Shown here in pieces: positions 1 to 4,471 of a stretch of 5,374 nt of DNA. Each line of letters opens with the position of its first letter. The first letter of the stretch is position 1. A program made the translations under genes and the position numbers. The stretch covers positions 1 to 5,374 of the forward strand of contig JAJRBP010000114.1 of assembly GCA_028679405.1 (NCBI GenBank). Direction: 5' to 3'. Below the pieces are notes generated by a model. The model did no database searches and was not told where the DNA came from. It was given only the letters and a program-made list of their open reading frames with translations. The stretch is from Methanoregulaceae archaeon. GTDB lineage: Archaea > Halobacteriota > Methanomicrobia > Methanomicrobiales > Methanospirillaceae.

Positions 1-284
1 GCTTCTCTTCCGCTCATCCCGACCCTGACGCCGAGAGCTCCCGCCGCATCGTTGGCCTCCCTGACGATTCCTCCAAGAAGGTCGTCGAGGGTGGCGACAG
101 AATTCCCGGTCGCGGGGCGGACCCGGGCGGCAGGATACCCGAAATTGTTCAGCGCCGATACGTCGAACGCACCACACCCGACCATGCCGAGGCGGGCAAT
201 GATATTGACAAGGTTCACGGGTCCTGCGGGGATCACGTATCCTGTCCCGTCCGAGTGGAGAAGTTTCACCGTTTTCTGGATCAT
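1..284 (-). CDS. DUF1805 domain protein (YunC-like), 3' end cut by the window edge
   Basis: A reading frame on the minus strand gives 94 full codons from an ATG at 284 to the window edge without a stop. The protein matches my memory of the DUF1805/YunC family, small proteins of about 100 residues with no firmly established function. Visible family features are the G-x-V-G-C-G-A-F-D block around residues 33-41 (Cys37 in the conserved C-G position), an A-A-R-V-R stretch at 52-56, the T-L-D-D-L-L segment at 65-70 and the terminal G-M-S-G-R-E-A at 89-95. Since family members end just after this last motif, probably only a few residues are missing. An in-frame TGA at 302-300 limits the start to the ATG at 284 or a TTG at 287. 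No Shine-Dalgarno sequence precedes it, so a leaderless message is possible. It is divergent from the cofH-like gene. The family call is fairly secure; the role is unknown. Confidence 0.85.
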   Translation of the reverse strand, partial: MIQKTVKLLHSDGTGYVIPAGPVNLVNIIARLGMVGCGAFDVSALNNFGYPAARVRPATGNSVATLDDLLGGIVREANDAAGALGVRVGMSGRE

Positions 285-343
285 CAAAAGAGGGATTGGT
301 CATGCGGAGAGAAATTCCTGATCCCGTGCCTGCACCGGACGGG

Positions 344-353
344 TGAATTTATC
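344..353 (+). promoter_or_regulatory. Weak TATA-like element upstream of the cofH-like gene
   Basis: The 121-bp gap between the divergent DUF1805 and cofH-like genes is GC-rich except for a short AT stretch (TGAATTTATC) at 344-353. If this is the TATA box, transcription would start about 25 bp downstream, near 376-380, giving a leader of roughly 30 nt. That leader would contain the GGTG at 401-404, a weak ribosome binding site four bases before the ATG. The match to the archaeal consensus is modest. No separate promoter for the minus-strand gene could be picked out. Confidence 0.25.
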
Positions 354-408
354 CCCCCGGAAACGCTACCCTGTCAGAGAATGACTGGGATCGGACTGAT
401 GGTGCACG

Positions 409-1497
409 ATGAGTGACAGGATCCGGGAGTTGCTCCGGGATACACGGGAGGGATACCGGATCACCGAGGAAGATGCCCGTGCACTCATGGAGGTGCAGGA
501 CCGGCGTGTGTGGGAGATCGCAGCCGCTGCCGACGAGGCGAGAGCCCGTGTCTGTGGAGATGCCGTCACGTATGTCAGGAACCAGAACATCAGCGTGACG
601 AACGTCTGTGTAAACGCGTGCGGGTTCTGCGGTTTCTCGAAAAAACCAGGTGACGAAGGGTCATACCGGTTCGGAAAGGAGGAGATCGCCGCGAAGTCCG
701 CCCTCGCATTACAGAGGGAGGTCGATGAGATCTGCACCGTGAGCGGACTGCACCCGGAATTCGACGGAAGTTCCTACATAGAGATAATCTCGACGATCAG
801 GGAATCGGCTCCAGGGGTGCATATCCATGCGAGCAACCCGATGGAGGTCGCGTACGGGGCACGAAAAAGCGGGATCTCTACGAAAGAGCAGCTCGAGGCG
901 ATGAAGGAGGCCGGGCTCGGCTCGATGTGCGGGACTGCCGCTGAGATTCTCGTCGACCCTGTCAGGAAGGTGATCTGCCCGGGGAAGATTACCACGGACG
1001 AGTGGGTCAGGATAATCACCGAGGCGCACGGGCTCGGTATCCCGACCACCGCCACAATCATGTACGGTCACTGCGAGTCGGTCTCTGACCGTGTGAAGCA
1101 CCTCGGGATCCTGCGCGCGATCCAGGACGAGACGCGGGGGTTCACCGAGTTCGTTCCCCTCTCGTTCATACACATGAATACTCCGATCTATCGGAAGGGA
1201 ATTGCCCGGGCCGGAGCGACCGGGCGCGAGGACCTCCTCATGATCGCGGTCTCCCGCCTCTTCCTCGACAATCTCCCGCATATCCAGGTCTCCTGGGTGA
1301 AACTCGGGTTGAAGATGACACAGGTCTGTCTCCTCGCCGGTGGCGATGACCTCGGGGGAACATTGTTTGAGGAGAGTATCTCCAAGGGAGCGGGTGCGCA
1401 GCATACCGACTACCTGGACCCTGCCGAGATGGAGCGGATAGCGGCCGATCTCGGGCGGCCGCTCCGGAGACGGACGACTCTTTACCGGATGGTATGA
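409..1497 (+). CDS. cofH: CofH-family radical SAM enzyme (FO synthase subunit 2, or a paralog of it)
   Basis: CofH joins 5-amino-6-ribitylaminouracil with a tyrosine-derived hydroxybenzyl group by radical SAM chemistry; CofG then closes the ring to give FO, the chromophore of coenzyme F420. The 362-residue length is typical of the family. The CxxxCxxC cluster site is Cys67, Cys71 and Cys74, within C-V-N-A-C-G-F-C-G-F. Other CofH blocks are G-L-H-P-E-F-D-G (113-120), G-T-A-A-E-I-L (175-181), the I-C-P-G-K stretch near 189-193, T-A-T-I-M-Y-G-H (214-221), F-V-P-L-S-F (248-253), S-W-V-K-L-G (295-300) and D-L-G-G-T-L (314-319). The ATG is the first possible start, as an in-frame TGA lies at 397-399; GGTG at 401-404 is a weak ribosome binding site. 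No cofG is in the window. Several usually fixed positions differ from CofH as I remember it (V-S-G for Q-G-G, Cys174 for Pro, Asp313 for Asn). The family is secure, but this copy may be a divergent paralog; MqnE and MqnC fit less well. Confidence 0.88.
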   Translation: MSDRIRELLRDTREGYRITEEDARALMEVQDRRVWEIAAAADEARARVCGDAVTYVRNQNISVTNVCVNACGFCGFSKKPGDEGSYRFGKEEIAAKSALALQREVDEICTVSGLHPEFDGSSYIEIISTIRESAPGVHIHASNPMEVAYGARKSGISTKEQLEAMKEAGLGSMCGTAAEILVDPVRKVICPGKITTDEWVRIITEAHGLGIPTTATIMYGHCESVSDRVKHLGILRAIQDETRGFTEFVPLSFIHMNTPIYRKGIARAGATGREDLLMIAVSRLFLDNLPHIQVSWVKLGLKMTQVCLLAGGDDLGGTLFEESISKGAGAQHTDYLDPAEMERIAADLGRPLRRRTTLYRMV

Positions 1498-1515
1498 GCA
1501 CGGTTTCCGTTCCCC

Positions 1516-1525
1516 GGGGTTGATT
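1516..1525 (+). promoter_or_regulatory. Strong ribosome binding site supporting a GTG start
   Basis: GGGGTTGATT matches 7 of 10 positions of GGAGGTGATC, the ideal partner of the archaeal 16S rRNA 3' end. It lies nine bases (counted from the GGGGT core) before a GTG at 1530. An in-frame TGA at 1521-1523 rules out any earlier start, so this site and that stop together fix GTG as the initiation codon. Confidence 0.7.
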
Positions 1526-1529
1526 CTCC

Positions 1530-1982
1530 GTGCGGAGAGCGGATCGCGAGATCCTGGACCCGGGAAAGATCGAGGCGGTCCTGAAGAAAGCCCGGGTCTT
1601 AAGGGTCGCGTTTGCCGATGAGAATCGCCCGTATATTGTGCCTGTCTGTTTCGGATACTGCAGCGGGGCCATTTTCATCCACTCGGCGGACGAAGGAAAG
1701 AAGATCGATATCCTCCGGCGTAACCCTCATGTCTGCTTCGAGGTGGACGAAGAATCCGGGGTCCTCGGGGTGGGGAGTCCGTGCAGTCGGGGAATCGCTT
1801 ACCGGAGCGTCATCGGGTATGGGACCGCATTGTTTATCCATGACGATGCCGGGAAGAGGGCCGGGCTATCCTGCATCGTCTCCCGTTATGCGCCGGAGAC
1901 CCGGGGTTTGCCGGAGAACCTCGGGAATGTCTGTGTCATCCGTATCGACATTACGGAGATGACCGGGAAAAAGGGCGGATGA
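1530..1982 (+). CDS. NimA-like pyridoxamine 5'-phosphate oxidase family protein
   Basis: This 150-residue protein belongs to the split-barrel, flavin-binding pyridoxamine-phosphate-oxidase superfamily, in the branch related to NimA 5-nitroimidazole reductases. Recognisable blocks are the N-terminal R-R-A-D-R-E-I (2-8), P-Y-I-V-P-V-C-F-G-Y (34-43), I-F-I-H-S-A (48-53), G-K-K-I-D-I-L-R-R-N-P (56-66), V-C-F-E-V-D (68-73) and the hallmark Y-R-S-V-I-G-Y-G (91-98). Members bind FMN or, in some groups, F420 or heme; the substrate here cannot be read from sequence, and most archaeal members are unlikely to be true resistance genes. Translation starts at GTG. The gene begins 32 bp after the cofH-like gene on the same strand with no evident promoter or terminator between, so cotranscription is likely. 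A deazaflavin-synthesis neighbour makes F420 a reasonable cofactor guess, but this is inference. The C-terminus (G-K-K-G-G) is short and charged. Confidence 0.85.
   Translation: MRRADREILDPGKIEAVLKKARVLRVAFADENRPYIVPVCFGYCSGAIFIHSADEGKKIDILRRNPHVCFEVDEESGVLGVGSPCSRGIAYRSVIGYGTALFIHDDAGKRAGLSCIVSRYAPETRGLPENLGNVCVIRIDITEMTGKKGG
1966..1975 (-). terminator. Possible T-tract terminator for the TMEM175-family gene
   Basis: On the minus strand, about 28 bases past the stop of the TMEM175-family gene, there is a run of five T within CCCTTTTTCCC (A run at 1968-1972 on the plus strand). Archaeal intrinsic termination relies on short T-rich tracts without a required hairpin. It lies inside the 3' end of the convergent NimA-like gene. 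A run of five is short, so the call is tentative. Confidence 0.25.
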
Positions 1983-1999
1983 CGAGCTGACAAGGATAT

Positions 2000-2695
2000 T
2001 CAGCCGTATTCGTCCTCTTTTTTCCTTTCCCTGATCTCTTCGGCTTCCTGCTTGAGATCCGCGTACAAGTGACCGATCGCAATTCTGAATACCGAGATCA
2101 GGATCCACGATATCTGGGCTGCGGTTGTGCTGAAGAACGCGACAGGGATGGAGATGAGAAAGGTGGCGGGCGCCGAAAGCGCCGAGTAAGTAATATATTT
2201 CACCTTCCTTGATCCCAGTCGCGGATCTATCAGCCTGTTCTTTCCCGAAGCATAGACCCAGGTCCCCACCAGGATGAACCCTGCCATAGCCTGGATGACT
2301 GCATAAAGCAGTGTCGCAAGCAGGATCTCGCCGTGAAGGGAGAGCATGTTTGTGAGGAAGGGGATGATCGTGATACAAAGGAGAAAAAGAAAATTAAGGT
2401 TGATGAGAGTCCGGTCGCACCGCCTGATCTGCCCGAAGAGCCAGTGATGCGTGCGCCACCAGGCTGCAATGACCGCGAAACTTATCAGGTAACTGAAAAA
2501 TTGAGGCCATTCCGAAACGAGCTTGTCGGCAAGCGAGAGAGAAGTGTCCTGGGAGCTGAGGAGCGGCACCTGGAGGGAGAGGACGAGGAGGGTGAGTGCG
2601 AATGCAAAGACCCCGTCGGACAGGCAGTGAATTCTCTCTATATTACGGCATTCGATCACCGAAACAGGATTCCCCGGTTCTTGTGTTTCAGGCAT
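2000..2695 (-). CDS. TMEM175-family (DUF1211) membrane protein, probable ion channel
   Basis: The 231-residue product matches the prokaryotic TMEM175 family, six-helix subunits that assemble as tetrameric potassium-permeable channels in the few members studied. The hallmark first-helix motif is present as R-I-H-C-L-S-D-G-V-F-A-F (21-32), usually written R-x-x-x-F-S-D-G-V-F-A-I. The second signature, W-W-R-T-H-H-W-L-F (79-87), and the L-I-N-L-N-F-L-F-L-L block (97-106) followed by I-P-F (111-113) also fit. Hydrophobic spans at about 25-45, 65-82, 98-117, 124-147, 168-190 and 192-212 give the expected six helices. The C-terminal 20 residues are highly charged and probably cytoplasmic. The start ATG is preceded by AAGGA, a weak ribosome binding site. 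The gene is convergent with the NimA-like gene, 17 bp apart, and 147 bp below the flavoprotein gene, so it may have its own promoter. Ion selectivity is not deducible from sequence alone. Confidence 0.88.
   Translation of the reverse strand: MPETQEPGNPVSVIECRNIERIHCLSDGVFAFALTLLVLSLQVPLLSSQDTSLSLADKLVSEWPQFFSYLISFAVIAAWWRTHHWLFGQIRRCDRTLINLNFLFLLCITIIPFLTNMLSLHGEILLATLLYAVIQAMAGFILVGTWVYASGKNRLIDPRLGSRKVKYITYSALSAPATFLISIPVAFFSTTAAQISWILISVFRIAIGHLYADLKQEAEEIRERKKEDEYG
2013..2028 (+). terminator. T-rich tract, likely terminator for the cofH-nimA-like transcript
   Basis: Beginning about 30 bases after the NimA-like stop codon, the plus strand reads TCCTCTTTTTTCCTTT, with six T in a row at 2018-2023. 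This is the sort of oligo-T tract that ends transcription in archaea. It falls inside the coding end of the opposing TMEM175-family gene, where it corresponds to the Lys/Arg/Glu-rich tail, so coding bias alone could also explain it. Confidence 0.4.
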
Positions 2696-2842
2696 GGGTT
2701 TCCTTGTCCATTCATTCAGTTTGAGGATCCCGATACGTATTCAGCGTAACTGATGGAAACTTGTGTCTCTTTCAAATGGTGCAGCGGGATTCGCTCCTTC
2801 TGACGGATTTTTTTCTATCTATCCTTTATCCATGACCTGATT
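2696..2842. other. 147-bp gap without a gene, AT-richer than its surroundings
   Basis: This gap separates the flavoprotein stop from the TMEM175-family start, both on the minus strand. I see no convincing open frame or RNA fold. It holds a T7 run on the plus strand (2808-2814), which reads as A7 on the minus strand. On the minus strand it also has a GGATAAAG stretch near 2832-2825 and an AATACGTAT stretch near 2744-2736, either of which could serve as a weak TATA element for the TMEM175-family gene. None is close to consensus. No T-rich terminator for the upstream operon is evident on the minus strand, so read-through is possible. Confidence 0.4.
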
Positions 2843-3388
2843 TTAATGATGCAGGAGTTTTACAATTTTATTGCCAATCGCTTCGGCCTCCGCCACGGCC
2901 GGATGATCGTTCATCACCTCGCCCGGCAGGTACCCCTGCCCGACAACCGAACCCACATACGAGAACTCGTGCGCATTGAGGAACCCTTCGAGGGTCTGGA
3001 GTGCCCTCGCGCCCCCGGTTGTCGCGTGTACGGCGACAATCGCGGCTTTCCTGCCTGCCAGCAACCGGTTGTGAAAGAGAGAGTACGTCCGGTCGATGAA
3101 ATTTTTCAGGTGTCCGTTGATGTCGTAATAATAGGTGGGTGAGCCGATAACGAGCACCTCGCAATCGATAACCTTTTCGATGATATCGTGCCAGTCATCA
3201 TCTTCTACTGCGCATTCCTTCGACTCCTTGCACTTCTCGCAGCCAGTACATGGTTTTATCTCAAGACCGGAAAGGGAGACAAACTCCGTCTCGATCCCGG
3301 CGGACCGGCAACGGTCGAGGATGATATTCACGAGCCGGGCGGTGTTGCCATCCCGCCGCATGCTCCCCGATATCCCGAGCACCTTCAT
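2843..3388 (-). CDS. Iron-sulfur flavoprotein (Isf-like), flavodoxin/NADPH-dependent FMN reductase fold
   Basis: The 181-residue protein has the flavodoxin-like fold of the iron-sulfur flavoproteins known from methanogens, which carry one FMN and one [4Fe-4S] cluster and pass electrons, in studied cases from ferredoxin and with activity on oxygen or peroxide. The FMN phosphate loop is G-S-M-R-R-D-G-N-T (7-15 region: S-G-S-M-R). The compact cluster motif is complete: Cys47, Cys50, Cys53 and Cys59 (CX2CX2CX5C). The G-S-P-T-Y-Y-Y block at 82-88 and L-K-N-F-I-D-R at 94-100 are the usual flavin-side loop and dimer helix. The ATG at 3388 is the first in-frame start because TGA at 3394-3392 lies just upstream. 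It begins three bases after the DUF123 gene ends, so it is almost certainly the last gene of that operon and may depend on translational coupling. Its physiological partner is unknown. Confidence 0.9.
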   Translation of the reverse strand: MKVLGISGSMRRDGNTARLVNIILDRCRSAGIETEFVSLSGLEIKPCTGCEKCKESKECAVEDDDWHDIIEKVIDCEVLVIGSPTYYYDINGHLKNFIDRTYSLFHNRLLAGRKAAIVAVHATTGGARALQTLEGFLNAHEFSYVGSVVGQGYLPGEVMNDHPAVAEAEAIGNKIVKLLHH

Positions 3389-3391
3389 ATG

Positions 3392-3841
3392 TCATGACTG
3401 GCCTTCGTTGGTATTGAGCATTGTGATGATCGGTACGAGTCCAAGCGACCTGAATGCCGACTCGATCCGGTCTTTCGGAAATTCCTGGAAATGGAAAAGG
3501 TGGGACCGGCAGTCACAGTCGCTACTCCCGAAACGGGGCACAGGTGTTCCACCGACTGATTCCGCAATCCTGCACTCGAGGGTCTCATTGGTCCCGGCAC
3601 AACATGTGCACCCAGGCGCGAATGAGGGGTGCCGGAGGAGGTAGTCAATATGCCACCTCGGTCTGCCCCCTTCACCCCCGGAGTACCGGAGATGACGCCG
3701 GACCCTGGCGAGACCTCCGGGGCCGAGCGCCGATCCTATGTATACATGCCACCCTGCATCGAACCTGACAGGTCCGAGCGCACCGATCGTTACCGTGCAT
3801 GAAGAATTTCTGAGAAAAAGGCAGTAGATCCCCTTATACAT
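3392..3841 (-). CDS. DUF123 family protein (GIY-YIG-like, Uri-type endonuclease)
   Basis: This 149-residue protein matches DUF123, a mostly archaeal family related to GIY-YIG nucleases and sometimes fused to DNA repair enzymes. The pattern is visible as K-G-I-Y (3-6), L-G-P-V-R-F-D-A-G-W-H-V-Y-I-G-S-A (22-38), G-P-G-G-L-A-R-V-R-R-H-L (40-51), W-H-I-D-Y-L-L-R (63-70), Glu89-Cys90 and F-G-S-S-D-C-D-C-R-S-H-L-F (104-116). The G-I-Y and Y-I-G pair and the Arg-rich helix are the expected nuclease core, with Glu89 a candidate metal ligand. Beyond the usual C-x-C at 109-111 there is an extra C-T-C-C at 78-81. The ATG overlaps the last 8 nt of the hydrolase gene and is preceded by AAGGT at 3851-3847, a fair ribosome binding site lying inside that gene. 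A catalytic role is inferred from the family; substrates are not known to me. Confidence 0.87.
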   Translation of the reverse strand: MYKGIYCLFLRNSSCTVTIGALGPVRFDAGWHVYIGSALGPGGLARVRRHLRYSGGEGGRPRWHIDYLLRHPSFAPGCTCCAGTNETLECRIAESVGGTPVPRFGSSDCDCRSHLFHFQEFPKDRIESAFRSLGLVPIITMLNTNEGQS

Positions 3842-4436
3842 AGGTGACCTTCAGGAGTTCGGAGGCTGCCAGGATATGGCGCCCGCCCCCGCTGGTCACG
3901 GGCATCCCGTGGCCTGGGTACAAACCTTCGACCTCCAGGGCAGAGAGCATCGATATTGAACGTGCAAGTGCGTCCCGATCCCCTCCGGGAAAATCGAACC
4001 TGCCGAACCCGCCGTCGGTAAAAACGGTGTCCCCCGAGATGAGTGCCTTTCCGGGCTCATCGTACAGGCAGATACTTCCCGGAGTATGCCCGGGCGTATG
4101 GATTACCACGAGGTCCCCGATCCGGTCCCCCCCGGTGAGCGTCCTGTCTGGAACAATGCCGGGGGGTCTCGAGGCGAAGTGTGACGAGAGGCTCGGCCCT
4201 TCATCGGTGAGTCCCCTCGTGTCCAGCTCATGAATACAGACCTCGGCATCGCACATCCGGGCGATCGCGACGAGATTGGCCGTATGATCGAAATGGCCGT
4301 GTGTAAGGACTATTGTCCTGATCGTGTCCCGGTATTTCTCTACCGCGACCGGGGAGACCCCGGCATCGACAAGAACGTCCCCGGCGAGGTAAGCATTCGC
4401 CCATGCCCCCCTCCCCGGTATCCACGTGACTGGCAT
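3834..4436 (-). CDS. Metallo-beta-lactamase-fold hydrolase (glyoxalase II-like)
   Basis: The 200-residue protein is a complete single-domain metallo-beta-lactamase-fold hydrolase. The metal ligands are all present: T-H-G-H-F-D-H (45-51, giving His46, His48, Asp50, His51), T-P-G-H-T-P-G-S (114-121, His117), S-G-D-T-V-F (134-139, Asp136) and Y-P-G-H-G (173-177, His176). This set is typical of a dinuclear site as in hydroxyacylglutathione hydrolase. The absence of a fused flavodoxin or extra domain excludes FprA-type oxidases and beta-CASP nucleases. Archaea lack glutathione, so the substrate is more likely another thioester or a phosphorylated metabolite; this is open. The ATG at 4436 is the only ATG before an in-frame TAA at 4472-4470, and no Shine-Dalgarno precedes it. 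It heads a three-gene minus-strand operon with the DUF123 and flavoprotein genes and diverges from thiC across 35 bp. Confidence 0.9.
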   Translation of the reverse strand: MPVTWIPGRGAWANAYLAGDVLVDAGVSPVAVEKYRDTIRTIVLTHGHFDHTANLVAIARMCDAEVCIHELDTRGLTDEGPSLSSHFASRPPGIVPDRTLTGGDRIGDLVVIHTPGHTPGSICLYDEPGKALISGDTVFTDGGFGRFDFPGGDRDALARSISMLSALEVEGLYPGHGMPVTSGGGRHILAASELLKVTYV

Positions 4437-4456
4437 GGAGAATAAATAAGGTCTCC
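4437..4456. repeat. Short inverted repeat flanking the TATA-like box between the hydrolase gene and thiC
   Basis: GGAGA at 4437-4441 and TCTCC at 4452-4456 form a perfect 5-bp inverted repeat with a 10-bp spacer that covers the probable TATA box. Its centre-to-centre spacing (15 bp) is more than one helical turn, and it abuts the hydrolase start codon. Such a position would suit an operator controlling one or both divergent genes. Five-base arms also arise often by chance, so this is a candidate only. Confidence 0.3.
4440..4449 (+). promoter_or_regulatory. Probable TATA box for thiC
   Basis: GAATAAATAA is the only AT-rich block in the 35-bp divergent gap. Its centre is about 27 bp upstream of the thiC ATG, the distance expected if transcription starts at or next to that codon. 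The absence of any Shine-Dalgarno before this ATG agrees with a leaderless message. It is too close to the hydrolase start (under 10 bp) to serve that gene, whose promoter would have to lie inside thiC. Confidence 0.5.
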
Positions 4457-4471
4457 TGACAAATCTCTCTT

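Noticed and set aside
1..408. Plus-strand frame at 52-321 as a gene
   Set aside because: The minus strand over the same bases encodes a recognisable DUF1805 protein; the plus frame has no ribosome binding site and no family resemblance.
709..1404. Minus-strand open frame of 231 codons inside the cofH-like gene
   Set aside because: It is a shadow of a well-supported radical SAM gene; its composition (many Arg, Asp, Pro) is that of an antisense GC-rich frame.
2333..2749. Plus-strand open frame of 138 codons opposite the TMEM175-family gene
   Set aside because: The opposite strand encodes a convincing six-helix protein; this frame is a charged, low-complexity shadow.
2801..2820. T7 run as a transcription terminator
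   Set aside because: No plus-strand gene ends upstream of it; on the minus strand it is an A tract, which does not terminate.
3135..3644. Plus-strand open frame of 169 codons
   Set aside because: It spans the antisense of two good genes (flavoprotein and DUF123) and matches nothing.
4437..4471. TPP riboswitch before thiC
   Set aside because: The gap is 35 bp, far too short for the roughly 100-nt element, and no conserved THI-box sequence is present.
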